From NCBI GenBank assembly GCA_905207235.1, contig CAJLKN010000002.1:1-64000 (forward strand): a stretch of DNA of 64,000 bases, read 5' to 3'. The DNA comes from an uncultured Eubacteriales bacterium (GTDB taxonomy: Bacteria; Bacillota; Clostridia; Christensenellales; Borkfalkiaceae). This document shows positions 15,633 through 24,011 of the stretch, piece after piece. Positions within the stretch are counted from its first letter, which is position 1. Each line of letters starts with the position of its first letter. The notes beneath the pieces were generated by a model, which made no database searches, was not told the DNA's origin, and saw nothing but the letters and a program-made list of their open reading frames with translations. The position numbers and the translations under genes were made by a program.

Positions 15633-15702
15633 GGTTATCGCAATCACAGCATTTATGCTGGGTGTGATAGCCTTTTTTAGTTCCTGCCAAAAAACAGGAA
15701 CT
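15633..15702 (+). terminator. Strong terminator plus second hairpin
   Basis: GGTTATC...CAGCAT pairs with ATGCTG...GATAGCC (15633-15672), followed by TTTTTT. Directly after it AGTTCCTG (15679-15686) pairs with CAGGAACT (15695-15702). The interval 15703-16065 holds the mini-frame at 15795, a further hairpin at 15905-15943 and the leader of orf7. Confidence 0.85.
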
Positions 15703-15794
15703 TGGACGGAATTAGGATGGATTTATCTTTTATGCTTATTCTGTTGAAATTTGCCTTATTTTGACAAGGCGGTTTCTTCACGGGAGGATTACGA

Positions 15795-15836
15795 ATGACA
15801 GGAGTGCATAAAAGAAAATCATCAAAAAAATTTTAA
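15795..15836 (+). CDS. Possible 13-residue peptide gene upstream of orf7
   Basis: GGGAGG at 15782-15787 lies 7-8 bases before ATG 15795, which opens the frame MTGVHKRKSSKKF ending in TAA. The product would be very basic. A hairpin with a T-run follows at 15905-15943. It could be a leader peptide controlling read-through into the sigma-like gene, or a chance frame. Confidence 0.3.
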   Translation: MTGVHKRKSSKKF

Positions 15837-15904
15837 TCCATGTTAAGGGAGTTTACAGCTATTTCCGTGTAGAATTTCCTCAATATTTGTCGATTATATT
15901 CGCT

Positions 15905-15943
15905 AAAGCTCAACGAGGTTATCAAAACTTCTTGGGCTTTTTT
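15905..15943 (+). terminator. Hairpin with T-run in the orf7 leader
   Basis: AAAGCTCAA (15905-15913) pairs with TTGGGCTTT (one G.U pair), followed by further Ts to 15943. It lies about 120 bases before orf7 and could act as a terminator or attenuator in a leader transcript. Confidence 0.6.
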
Positions 15944-16065
15944 GCTTTTTCTGGATTTCTTTTTCAAACTTTGCCAGTTCATATCCTCTCATTTGTATTA
16001 ATGACGGAAAGGGGGAAGGAACGGTTACAATCACCGCCTTTTGACAAGCGAAAGGAGGTGAAAAT

Positions 16066-16494
16066 GTGAAAAGACCCACTTCTCCGGAAGATGTTCAGAA
16101 AGTCTTTGACTGTTACTGCAAGAAGATTTTGAAGAATGAAGCAATCAATATTCAGAAGCATTACCAGCGTATGAACGATTTGCAGATTTCTTTTTCAGAA
16201 CTCACGCCAGAACAGCTTGCGGAACTCTCGACTTATGATGATTATTCCACGGACTATGACCTTTACAAAGTCATGGGCTACGACGTGAAAATCAAGAATG
16301 AGCTGTTGAGTGAAGCATTGCAGGAACTTTCTGAGGAAGAACGCTTTATCTTGTTGCTTTACGGTTTAGGCTTCAATGACGGCGAGATTGCCGACCTGCT
16401 GAAAATTGTACGCCGTACAGTGAACTATAAGCGTCAAAGAGGATTTGAAAAAGTCAGAAAAAGAATGGAGGAAAAACAGCATGAAGAAGAATAA
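16066..16494 (+). CDS. Sigma-70 region 4-like regulator (Tn916 Orf7-like)
   Basis: The 142-residue protein starts at GTG 16066 behind a near-perfect AAAGGAGGTGA. The C-terminal half (ALQELSEEERFILLLYGLGFNDGEIADLLKI...RRTVNYKRQRG) is a sigma region 4 helix-turn-helix. In Tn916, Orf7 and Orf8 promote the transcription that leads from the regulatory block through xis-int and, in the excised circle, into the transfer genes. The same order (orf7, orf8, xis, int) is kept here. The product overlaps orf8 by 14 bases. Confidence 0.9.
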   Translation: MKRPTSPEDVQKVFDCYCKKILKNEAINIQKHYQRMNDLQISFSELTPEQLAELSTYDDYSTDYDLYKVMGYDVKIKNELLSEALQELSEEERFILLLYGLGFNDGEIADLLKIVRRTVNYKRQRGFEKVRKRMEEKQHEEE

Positions 16495-16729
16495 AGCGGT
16501 ACATAAAGGCAATGGCTTATTGCCTTACCCTGTTATCGTTTCCGCTTCACAGGGCGATATTCTGGCTATGAATGTTGTGTTATGCCATTACGAGCCATAC
16601 ATTGCCCGCTTGTCCATGCGAACAAGCATTGACGAATACGGCAATCCTCACACCAGCGTTGACGAGGATATGCGTAGCCGTCTGGAAGCAAAACTGATTG
16701 AGCAGGTACTTAATTTCAAAGTAGCTTAA
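16481..16729 (+). CDS. Helix-turn-helix protein, Tn916 Orf8-like
   Basis: The 82-residue protein starts at ATG 16481, with GGAGG at 16467-16471. The segment MRSRLEAKLIEQVLNFKV at the end and PVIVSASQGDILAMNVVLCHYEPYI in the middle are typical of the HTH_16/Orf8 family, partners of the sigma-like protein. It is translationally coupled to orf7 and probably works with it. Confidence 0.85.
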   Translation: MKKNKAVHKGNGLLPYPVIVSASQGDILAMNVVLCHYEPYIARLSMRTSIDEYGNPHTSVDEDMRSRLEAKLIEQVLNFKVA

Positions 16730-17128
16730 AACTACGTCCTATTGCAGAGTGACGCATTATCCCCTTTCCTGCGTCCTCTCTGGGGCTTGTATATCTATCA
16801 AAGTCTATATGACCTCATATGGGCTTTGACAGGCGTATAAGCCGTTGCGGTCTTTGACAACTGAATAAAGCAGACAGATACGTTTGTGATACAGCGAGCC
16901 ACGGGGACTGTACGCCATGACCTTTCCAAAAGAGAGCGAGCGACCCACGCAGTGATCCGAGAGCGACCTTTGGAAAAGTCGCCCCGCCATGACCTGTATT
17001 CACAGGATAATGATACGTCCCAGAGGTGGTTTTGCTCATAGGAATGAGATTGGTTGAGATACCAGCGGAGCTTTTCCAGAGCCGTCTGTCTGCTTCCAAA
17101 AGACACACAGTAAAGGGGGTGCTTATAT
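16730..17128 (+). other. Structured noncoding block upstream of xis
   Basis: Almost 400 bases have no credible gene on either strand. There is a 13-bp stem with G.U pairs at 16799-16828 (CAAAGTCTATATG with CATATGGGCTTTG). There is also an 8-bp inverted repeat TTTCCAAA/TTTGGAAA enclosing the interval of roughly 16,923-16,978, which itself is rich in GAGCGA repeats. GC is higher than in the flanks. In Tn916 the corresponding interval contains promoters and regulatory transcripts for xis-int. I infer a long regulatory leader or Int/Xis binding region. Confidence 0.5.
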
Positions 17129-17335
17129 ATGACGAACAATACTGATGTGCCTATCTGGGAAAAGTACACACTGACGATTGAGGAAGCGTCAAAATACTTC
17201 CGTATTGGGGAAAAGAAATTGCGTAAGCTGGCAGAGGAAAATCTCGACGCTGGCTGGGTGATTGTCAATGGAAACCGTGTGCAGATTAAGCGAAAACAGT
17301 TTGAAAAAATCATTGATACATTGGACGAAATCTAA
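17129..17335 (+). CDS. xis: Excisionase Xis
   Basis: The 68-residue protein is very close to Tn916 Xis as I remember it ([22 protein letters not shown] there, [22 protein letters not shown] here, with the same end [13 protein letters not shown]). It is a winged-helix DNA-bending factor that binds near the ends of the element and directs Int to excise it. The start is ATG 17129 after AAAGGGGGTG. Int follows after 80 bases with its own promoter. Confidence 0.97.
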   Translation: [68 protein letters not shown]

Positions 17336-17354
17336 TGTCAGCGAGCCGTAGATA

Positions 17355-17363
17355 TGGTATAAT
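17355..17363 (+). promoter_or_regulatory. Extended -10 promoter of int
   Basis: TGGTATAAT (TATAAT at 17358-17363) is an extended -10 element. The sequence at -35 (ATGTCA, 17335-17340) is poor. It would start transcription near 17370, 45 bases before int, allowing int expression independent of xis. Confidence 0.6.
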
Positions 17364-17414
17364 AAAGTATAGCGTATCAACGGCTCATTCCTTGACGGAA
17401 AGGAGCTTCGCACT

Positions 17415-18611
17415 ATGTCTAATGTAAAGAGAAAAGACAATAAGGGACGCAATTTACGACTTGGAGAGAGCCAGAGAAAAGACGGAAGATACGTTTACAA
17501 ATATACCGATATATACGGGAAACCACAGTTTAAGTATGCTTGGAAACTTGTTCCGACAGACAAGACACCTGCTGGGAAACGTGAAGATTTGTCGTTGAGA
17601 GAAAAAGAAAAGCAGATTAAGAAAGACCTTGCCGACGGTATCAATACCATAGGCGGGAAAATGACAGTCTGCCAGCTCTACGCAAAGAAGAACAGCCAGA
17701 GAAAAAATGTGAAACGCAACACAGAAAAAGGTCGCCAGTACCTTATGAAAATTCTGGAAAACGACCCTCTGGGCGCAAGGAGCATTGATACGGTAAAGTT
17801 ATCGGACGGTAAGGAATGGGCTATGCGAATGTATGAGAATGGCTTTTCCTACAAGACGATTAGCAATTACAAGCGTTCACTGAAAGCGTCATTCTATATG
17901 GCGATTGAGGACGACTGTATCAGAAAAAATCCTTTCAGCTTCAAATTAAGTGACGTTCTGGAAGATAATTCAGAGCCTAAAGTCATTCTCACGCCAGAGC
18001 AGGAAGAAAAAATGCTTGCCTTTATGGAACAGGACAAGACGTACAGCAAGTATTATGATGAAGTGGTTATTCTTCTGGAAACAGGGCTTCGTATTTCTGA
18101 ATTTTGCGGTCTGACAGTCCATATTGATATGGCAAACCGTATCATCAATGTAGACCGCCAGCTATTGAAAGACAGCGAAATCGGCTATTACATTGAAACA
18201 CCTAAGACCAAAAAAGGAGAACGTCAGCTTCCAATGACAGAAAGAGCTTATCAAGCCTTTAAGCGAGTGTTACAGAACAGAGGAAAGGCAGAGCCTATCA
18301 TCATAGGCGGTTACAGCAATTTCCTGTTCCTAAACCAAAAGGGCTTCCCTAAAGTGGCTGGGAACTATGAAAGTATGTTGCGTGGGCTTGTGAAGAAATA
18401 CAACAAGACACATAAAGACCAGCTACCAAACATCACACCGCACTCATTCAGACATACCTACTGCACGAACATGGCAAACAAAGGAATGAACCCGAACACC
18501 CTGCAATACATCATGGGACACGCAAACATCACCATGACATTAGGGTACTATGCACACGGTACTTTCAATTCAGCGAAAGCAGAACTTGAAAGACTGGCTC
18601 TTGCTTCTTAA
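17415..18611 (+). CDS. int: Tyrosine integrase of the Tn916 family
   Basis: The 398-residue recombinase catalyses excision and integration of the ICE. The N-terminal arm-binding domain begins KRKDNKGRNLRLGESQRKDGRY. The catalytic residues are in place: Arg226 in TGLRISE, His343 and Arg346 in HSFRH, His369 in GHANI, and nucleophile Tyr379 in GYYAHG, the same number as in Tn916 Int. The ribosome-binding site is GGAAAGGAG. Two DR-2-like arm sites occur just after the stop. The gene is complete, so the element could be mobile if its left part is intact. Confidence 0.97.
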   Translation: MSNVKRKDNKGRNLRLGESQRKDGRYVYKYTDIYGKPQFKYAWKLVPTDKTPAGKREDLSLREKEKQIKKDLADGINTIGGKMTVCQLYAKKNSQRKNVKRNTEKGRQYLMKILENDPLGARSIDTVKLSDGKEWAMRMYENGFSYKTISNYKRSLKASFYMAIEDDCIRKNPFSFKLSDVLEDNSEPKVILTPEQEEKMLAFMEQDKTYSKYYDEVVILLETGLRISEFCGLTVHIDMANRIINVDRQLLKDSEIGYYIETPKTKKGERQLPMTERAYQAFKRVLQNRGKAEPIIIGGYSNFLFLNQKGFPKVAGNYESMLRGLVKKYNKTHKDQLPNITPHSFRHTYCTNMANKGMNPNTLQYIMGHANITMTLGYYAHGTFNSAKAELERLALAS

Positions 18612-18619
18612 ATCGGTGA

Positions 18620-18641
18620 TTGTACTACTCATTTACTACTT
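18620..18641. promoter_or_regulatory. Two DR-2-like integrase arm-binding sites
   Basis: Read on the minus strand, AAGTAGTAAAT (18641-18631) is followed at once by GAGTAGTACAA (18630-18620). The DNA used for structural work on the Tn916 Int N-terminal domain contains GAGTAGTAAATTC, as I recall. Two adjacent 11-bp repeats of this kind directly beyond int are expected for the int-side end of a Tn916-like element. Confidence 0.75.
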
Positions 18642-18657
18642 TTGGTTGCATTTTCAT

Positions 18658-18746
18658 GCTGGTAAATGCCAGCTTTTGCAATGTATCTTCCAAACGGAAA
18701 ATGCCGATAAAGCCCTAAAATACAGGCTATACCGACATTTACCAGC
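18658..18746. repeat. 11-bp inverted repeat near the right ICE end
   Basis: GCTGGTAAATG (18658-18668) is repeated inverted as CATTTACCAGC (18736-18746). The interval between has no gene. This lies between the Int arm sites and the presumed right terminus, so it may be a Xis or host-factor site. The exact terminus cannot be fixed without the left end; I place it between about 18,750 and 18,830 in the AT-rich tract. Confidence 0.55.
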
Positions 18747-18803
18747 TTATGAAAAGATAATCAGAAATTTAGTAAGTTTTTAATTTGTAAAAATGAATAA
18801 AGA

Positions 18804-18832
18804 TTGTAATTGATTATAAAAAGTTATATAAT
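18804..18832 (+). promoter_or_regulatory. Promoter of the sirtuin gene at the ICE-chromosome boundary
   Basis: TTGTAA (18804-18809) and TATAAT (18827-18832) are separated by 17 bases, and the predicted transcript starts near 18839. It lies in the AT-rich tract where the right end of the ICE must fall, so part of this promoter could be contributed by the element. Confidence 0.65.
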
Positions 18833-18859
18833 TGATTGAGGTTGATGGAGGTATTAATT

Positions 18860-19579
18860 ATGACTGAAATCGAAAAGTTGCAGCAATGGATAGATATTTC
18901 TGAAAATATAGTATTTTTCGGGGGAGCGGGGGTATCCACTGAAAGTGGATTGCCTGATTTTCGCAGCGAAAACGGTTTATACAGACAAAAATTCAGATAT
19001 TCTCCCGAGTACATGCTCAGCAGAAGTTTTTTTGACAGTCATACCGAAGAATTCTTCGAGTTTTATCGCGAGCAAATGATACCTCACGGCATTAAGCCTA
19101 ATACCGCGCATTATAAACTTGCCGAAATGGAACGCGCAGGAAAACTCAACGCGGTTATAACACAGAATATAGACGGATTGCACCAAGCGGCAGGCAGTCA
19201 GACCGTATATGAACTGCACGGAAGCGTTCACCGCAACCGTTGCATGCGATGCGGAAAATTCTATCCGCTTTCAGCAGTTGAAAATTGTTCGGGCGTACCC
19301 AGATGTACATGCGGAGGAATTATAAAACCCGAAGTCGTTTTGTATGAGGAGCCGCTTCCCGCTGATGTGTGGAATAATGCCGTCGCCGCGCTCGAAAAGG
19401 CAGATATGCTTATAATTGCGGGTACTTCGCTTTCAGTCTATCCCGCAGCTTATCTTGCGCGCAATTTCAGAGGAGCCCGAACGGTCTTAATCGATTTGTC
19501 AGCAACTTTGCCGTTAAGCGACAACTTACTCGTCATAAGAGGAAAAGTGGGGCAAACGCTTTCGAAAATACGCGTTTAA
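18860..19579 (+). CDS. cobB: NAD-dependent protein deacylase, sirtuin (CobB/Sir2 family)
   Basis: The 239-residue enzyme removes acyl groups from protein lysines using NAD. Motifs in order: GAGVSTESGLPDFRS (about residues 22-36), QNIDGLH, ELHGSV with the catalytic His, two zinc-binding Cys pairs (CMRC and CTC), and AGTSLSVYPA. ATG 18860 follows TGGAGGT; an upstream in-frame codon at 18836 lacks a site and lies at the transcription start. It is the first chromosomal gene after the ICE, and its closeness to the glycogen operon may be incidental. Confidence 0.93.
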   Translation: MTEIEKLQQWIDISENIVFFGGAGVSTESGLPDFRSENGLYRQKFRYSPEYMLSRSFFDSHTEEFFEFYREQMIPHGIKPNTAHYKLAEMERAGKLNAVITQNIDGLHQAAGSQTVYELHGSVHRNRCMRCGKFYPLSAVENCSGVPRCTCGGIIKPEVVLYEEPLPADVWNNAVAALEKADMLIIAGTSLSVYPAAYLARNFRGARTVLIDLSATLPLSDNLLVIRGKVGQTLSKIRV

Positions 19580-19769
19580 TTTTTTCTGATTTTATTTCAC
19601 TTAATTTATTGTAAATTTTTTGCGTCGGACAGAAAAGCATGTCCTTAAATATCAAAAAGTAGTGCGTTCCGGTTTATGCGACTTGTCGTATTAAACAAAT
19701 AATTTCTATTATAATGTAAAATATATATAATAAATAAGTAATATTTTACTGTGATTTTTATTTTGAGTA
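19580..19769. other. AT-rich intergenic region before the glycogen operon
   Basis: No gene is visible. The tract is very AT-rich, with several TATAAT-like words (for example near 19,710) that lack partners at the right distance. The credible promoter is the next one downstream, at 19770. Confidence 0.5.
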
Positions 19770-19798
19770 TTGAAAAATTTTCAATGATATGATAAAAT
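19770..19798 (+). promoter_or_regulatory. Promoter of the glycogen operon, with palindrome over the -35 box
   Basis: TTGAAA (19770-19775) and TAAAAT (19793-19798) are 17 bases apart. A perfect 15-bp palindrome, TTGAAAAATTTTCAA (19770-19784), covers the -35 box. A second one, CATATGTGATATG (19801-19813), covers the predicted start point and the glgB ATG. The predicted transcript start near 19805 leaves only about six bases before ATG 19811. Confidence 0.65.
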
Positions 19799-19810
19799 GT
19801 CATATGTGAT

Positions 19811-21643
19811 ATGAATGCCTTGGACGACATAGTTTTATTTCATAAAGGTGTAAGTTGTACGGCGCATGAGCTATACGGTTGCCACCGTTGCGAAAGCGGC
19901 GGTTACGTATTCAGAGTATGGGCTCCGCATGCCGTTGCCGTTGAGCTTTTATTTAACGGTTCGCAAACCTTTAATATGAATAAAATGTCCGACGGGGAAA
20001 GCTGGGAGATCTGCGTTGCTTGTGCAAAGCAGGGGGATAAATACAATTTTTTTATCCATACAACCGACGGAAGAAAACTTTTGAAAAGCGATCCGTATGC
20101 TTATCGCAGCGATCTGCCTCATTCTTATGCGTCGGTCATATATGATCTGCCTGCCAGAAATGAGCGCGTTTCGGGCGGCGACAGCGCGGAACAACCGGTC
20201 AACATTTATGAAGTAAATCTTCTCAGCTGGAAAAAGCATGCCGACGGCAGTTATTATTCTTTTTCGGAGCTTGAAAAAGAACTTGTTCCGTATGTTGCAG
20301 AAATGGGTTATACTCACGTCGAGTTTATGCCTGTTACCGAATATCCGTTCGACGGTTCTTGGGGGTATCAGGTTACAGGGTATTTTTCAGTTACCGACAG
20401 GCTCGGTTCGCCCGAGGAATTTGCCTCGCTCGTAGATGCGTTTCACAAGAAAGGAATAAAAGTTATACTCGACTGGGTTCCCGCGCATTTTCCCAAAGAT
20501 GATTTCGGACTTTACGAGTTTGACGGTCAGCCGCTTTATGAATGCCCCTTGTGGGACAAGATGGAGCATCGCGGCTGGGGTACGAGGAAGTTTGACCTCG
20601 GCAGGGGCGAAGTTGACAGCTTTCTGTTGTCTGGCGCATCATTTTTCCTCGATCAGTTCGCGATAGACGGTTTGAGGGTGGACGCCGTTGCGTCAATGCT
20701 TTATCTCGATTACGATAAAAAACCGCACGAGTGGACACCAAACGTTTACGGGGATAACCGCAACCTCGAGGCGATTGAATTTCTGAAAAAATTCAACTCG
20801 ATAATACATGAAAAATTTCCCGATGTCATAGTAATTGCGGAAGAGTCCACTTCATACCCGGGTGTTACGACCAAAGTCGATAGCGGCGGGCTGGGATTTG
20901 ATTATAAATGGAATATGGGTTGGATGAACGACGTATTATTCTATTGTCGTCAGGACCCGCTTTACAGACATTATCATCATACGAAGATAACGTTTTCTAT
21001 GATATATTCCTTTAACGAAAGGTATATTTTGCCTCTTTCGCACGACGAAGTCGTTCACGTTAAGGGTTCTATCGTCAATAAATTTCCCGGAGAATACGCG
21101 GACAAGTTTGCAGGCGAGCGCGGACTTTTAGGTTTTATGTATGCTCATCCCGGCAAAAAGCTCAATTTCATGGGCTATGAAATTGCGCAGTTTTCTGAAT
21201 GGAATTACAAAGGCGAAATAGAATATAATCTTAAAAAGTACGAAAAACATGCAAAAATGCAGTATTTTGTAAAGACGCTCAATAAACTTTACAGAAATAC
21301 TCGTCCGCTTTATGAAATAGAAAACGACTGGAAAGGCTTTGAATGGCTGGTTGTTGACGACGTTGTAAACAACGTGCTCGTTTTTAACCGCTACGATAAA
21401 GACGGAAATTGCCTCCTTGCGGTGGTAAACTTTTCAGGAATTGTTCAGCCCAATTATACTTTTGGTCAGCATGAAGGCAAATACAGGCTCATTTTGAATT
21501 CTGACAGAAAAGTTTTTGGCGGGGAAGGTACACTTTCAAAAAGGGTATTCTATACAAAAAAAATTGCAAGTCACGGAAAGGAAAATTCATTGACGATGGA
21601 CATTCCCAAACTGGCTTGTCTGTATTTTATAAAAGAAAAATAA
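19811..21643 (+). CDS. glgB: 1,4-alpha-glucan branching enzyme
   Basis: The 610-residue GH13 enzyme makes alpha-1,6 branches in glycogen. An N-terminal CBM48 (about 20-105, YVFRVWAPHAVAVELLFN) precedes the catalytic barrel. Asp291 in GLRVDAVASM is the expected nucleophile, Glu344 in IAEESTSYPG the acid/base and Asp412 in LSHDEVVH the third carboxylate. The length is typical of the shorter GlgB forms. No ribosome-binding site precedes ATG 19811, and the promoter is so close that the mRNA may be nearly leaderless. It is the first gene of a five-gene operon. Confidence 0.96.
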   Translation: MNALDDIVLFHKGVSCTAHELYGCHRCESGGYVFRVWAPHAVAVELLFNGSQTFNMNKMSDGESWEICVACAKQGDKYNFFIHTTDGRKLLKSDPYAYRSDLPHSYASVIYDLPARNERVSGGDSAEQPVNIYEVNLLSWKKHADGSYYSFSELEKELVPYVAEMGYTHVEFMPVTEYPFDGSWGYQVTGYFSVTDRLGSPEEFASLVDAFHKKGIKVILDWVPAHFPKDDFGLYEFDGQPLYECPLWDKMEHRGWGTRKFDLGRGEVDSFLLSGASFFLDQFAIDGLRVDAVASMLYLDYDKKPHEWTPNVYGDNRNLEAIEFLKKFNSIIHEKFPDVIVIAEESTSYPGVTTKVDSGGLGFDYKWNMGWMNDVLFYCRQDPLYRHYHHTKITFSMIYSFNERYILPLSHDEVVHVKGSIVNKFPGEYADKFAGERGLLGFMYAHPGKKLNFMGYEIAQFSEWNYKGEIEYNLKKYEKHAKMQYFVKTLNKLYRNTRPLYEIENDWKGFEWLVVDDVVNNVLVFNRYDKDGNCLLAVVNFSGIVQPNYTFGQHEGKYRLILNSDRKVFGGEGTLSKRVFYTKKIASHGKENSLTMDIPKLACLYFIKEK

Positions 21644-21667
21644 TTATTTTTTTGGGGGATTTCAGCA

Positions 21668-22870
21668 ATGCTAAGAAAAAAAGAGTGCGTGGCAATGTTA
21701 CTTGCAGGCGGTCAGGGTAGCAGACTGTATGCGTTGACAAGCAATATCGCCAAACCTGCGGTTTGTTTCGGCGCGAAGTACAGAATTATCGATTTCCCGC
21801 TTTCAAACTGCGTAAATTCGGGTATAGATACGGTGGGCGTTCTCACGCAGTATCAGCCGCTCGTTCTCAACGAATATGTGGGTAACGGACAACCCTGGGA
21901 CCTTGACAGAACTTTCGGCGGCGTACATATCCTTTCGCCTTACGAGGCAAAGACGGATACTTCATGGTACAAAGGCACGGCCAACGCAATTTACCAGAAT
22001 ATCCGCTTTATGAAAATGTATGATCCCGAATACGTGCTCATTCTGTCGGGCGACCATATTTATAAAATGGATTACGATAAAATGCTTGCAGCTCATAAGG
22101 CTACGGGAGCAGACTGCACGATAGCGTGCATGAAGGTGCCCATGAAGGAGGCTTCGAGATTTGGCATTTTAAATACCAATCCTGACGGCAGCATTTACGA
22201 ATTCGAAGAAAAACCCAAGCAACCCAAGAGCGACCTCGCGTCTATGGGCATATACATATTTACAGCGTCAAAGCTGTTCAAATATCTCGAGCTTGACGAA
22301 AAAGACCCCAAATCAGAAAATGACTTCGGCAAAAATATTCTTCCCGAAATGCTCAAAGCGGGCGAGAAGATGTATTCATACCGTTTTGAAGGCTACTGGA
22401 AAGACGTAGGTACTATAAGCTCGCTCTGGGAAGCGAACATGGACCTCTTGGGCAAAGTGCCCAAATTTGATCTGCGCGATGCAGAAAGGGTAATTCATTC
22501 GAGAAGCCCTCTGGCGCCTCCCGCATACGTTGAAGGCACGGTCGTCAATTCCATGATTGCCAACGGTTGCGATATCGAAGGCACGGTAATCAATTCAGTT
22601 GTCGGCACGAACTGCGTTATCGAAAAGGGAGCTCAGGTAAAAGACTGCGTTCTCATGGGCAACACCGTCGTAAAGGCGGGCGCGGAAGTAAATTATTCTA
22701 TAATCGACGAAGAAGTTGTTATAGGCAAAAACGCGAAAGTCGGCGACGTAATTGAAAAAGCCATCAAGATAGAAGGCAAGACCAGCGGCATAACCGTACT
22801 CGGCAGAGGTATTACGGTGAGCGACAAGGGTTGTGTGCCCGCAGGCGAAATTATCGACAAAAACGTGTAA
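21668..22870 (+). CDS. glgC: Glucose-1-phosphate adenylyltransferase, catalytic subunit
   Basis: The 400-residue enzyme makes ADP-glucose from ATP and glucose-1-phosphate, the committed step of glycogen synthesis. The nucleotidyltransferase motif AMLLAGGQGSRLYALT is intact, as are AKPAVCFGAKYRIIDFPLSNC, SGDHIYKMDY and FEEKPKQPKSDLASMGIYIF. A left-handed beta-helix domain of hexapeptide repeats (GCDIEGTVINSVVGTNCVIE) ends the protein. In Bacilli and Clostridia it pairs with GlgD, encoded next. TTTTTTGGGGGATTTCAGCA precedes the ATG. Confidence 0.96.
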   Translation: MLRKKECVAMLLAGGQGSRLYALTSNIAKPAVCFGAKYRIIDFPLSNCVNSGIDTVGVLTQYQPLVLNEYVGNGQPWDLDRTFGGVHILSPYEAKTDTSWYKGTANAIYQNIRFMKMYDPEYVLILSGDHIYKMDYDKMLAAHKATGADCTIACMKVPMKEASRFGILNTNPDGSIYEFEEKPKQPKSDLASMGIYIFTASKLFKYLELDEKDPKSENDFGKNILPEMLKAGEKMYSYRFEGYWKDVGTISSLWEANMDLLGKVPKFDLRDAERVIHSRSPLAPPAYVEGTVVNSMIANGCDIEGTVINSVVGTNCVIEKGAQVKDCVLMGNTVVKAGAEVNYSIIDEEVVIGKNAKVGDVIEKAIKIEGKTSGITVLGRGITVSDKGCVPAGEIIDKNV

Positions 22871-22884
22871 GGGAGGATATGATA

Positions 22885-23991
22885 ATGGCATCGACAGTAG
22901 GCGTAATTTTTTCCAGCATAAACGATGAAAACGTACCCGAATTGACCAAAGTCAGGTCAAAGGGGTCTATTCCTTACGGCGGGCGTTACCGCCTCGTAGA
23001 TTTCGCGCTTTCCTGCATGGTCAACTCCGGTATTACTACGGTCGGCATGATAACAAATAAAAATTATCAGTCGCTCATGGACCATCTCGGAACGGGAAAA
23101 GAGTGGGACCTCGCGAGAAAGGAAGGAGGACTTATTTTGCTTCCGCCTTACAGCGACGAAAGCGAAATGCTCTATAAAAACCGTCTCGAAGGACTTAAAG
23201 GAGCATCCGCATTTTTAAGAAAATGCAAGCAGGATTTCGTCGTAGTTGCAGACAGCGACGCAGTTTACAGGCTCGATTACAGCAAAGTTATTGAACAGCA
23301 CGTCAAAACGAATGCCGACATTACGCTCGCATATCACGAGCATGAAACTACCGACGGCAATTCGTATATGGTTTTCGAAACCGACAAAAACGACAAAATA
23401 ACATCGATTTTCGTCAACCAGAAATTTGAGGGCGTGCGCAAAAATTACATAAATATTTTTGTCGCGAGAACTTCGTTCCTTCTCAGTCTCATTCAGACTG
23501 CGATAGCGCGCGGCTATTCAAGTTTTTCAGGCGATATTCTGTTGCCCGGACTTAAAAATTACAATATCTACGGCTATAAGTTCGACGGGTATTACCAGAG
23601 TATCGACTCGCTTCATTCTTTCTTCAAGGCGAATATGGATCTGCTGGATAAAAATATCCGCAAGGAACTTTTCGGCAACAGAGACATTTATACAAAGGTC
23701 AACGACGCGCCTCCCGCAAAGATAACGGACAGCGCTAAAGTTACTAATTCGCTCATTCATGACGGTTGCCTCATCGAAGGCACTGTTGAAAACTGCGTCC
23801 TTTTCCGCGGTGTAAAAGTCGGCAAGGGTACGACGCTTAAAAACTGCATAATTATGAGCGAAAATTTCATCGGCGACGACTGCAATCTTTCTTTTGTCGT
23901 AAGCGACAAAGATTCGTCGATCGGCAGCGGCACAACGCTTGCTGGATGCAAGCAGAAACCTTATTTTATAAATAAGGGCACGCACATTTGA
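22885..23991 (+). CDS. glgD: GlgD subunit of ADP-glucose pyrophosphorylase
   Basis: The 368-residue protein is a GlgC paralogue with a degenerate active site: the GGQGSRL loop is absent and the protein begins MASTVGVIFSSINDENVPEL before the conserved YGGRYRLVDFALS. GlgD forms a hetero-oligomer with GlgC and raises its activity. ATG 22885 is chosen because GGGAGG lies at 22871-22876; an in-frame ATG at 22879 is too close. A C-terminal beta-helix (GCLIEGTVENCVLFRGVKVGKG) is kept. Confidence 0.93.
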   Translation: MASTVGVIFSSINDENVPELTKVRSKGSIPYGGRYRLVDFALSCMVNSGITTVGMITNKNYQSLMDHLGTGKEWDLARKEGGLILLPPYSDESEMLYKNRLEGLKGASAFLRKCKQDFVVVADSDAVYRLDYSKVIEQHVKTNADITLAYHEHETTDGNSYMVFETDKNDKITSIFVNQKFEGVRKNYINIFVARTSFLLSLIQTAIARGYSSFSGDILLPGLKNYNIYGYKFDGYYQSIDSLHSFFKANMDLLDKNIRKELFGNRDIYTKVNDAPPAKITDSAKVTNSLIHDGCLIEGTVENCVLFRGVKVGKGTTLKNCIIMSENFIGDDCNLSFVVSDKDSSIGSGTTLAGCKQKPYFINKGTHI

Positions 23992-24011
23992 TACGATAAA
24001 GGGGGATAATA

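Noticed and set aside
16798..17313. Minus-strand frames of up to 171 codons across the block upstream of xis
   Set aside because: They run antisense through xis and have no start context; the proteins are basic and Ser/Phe-rich without known segments.
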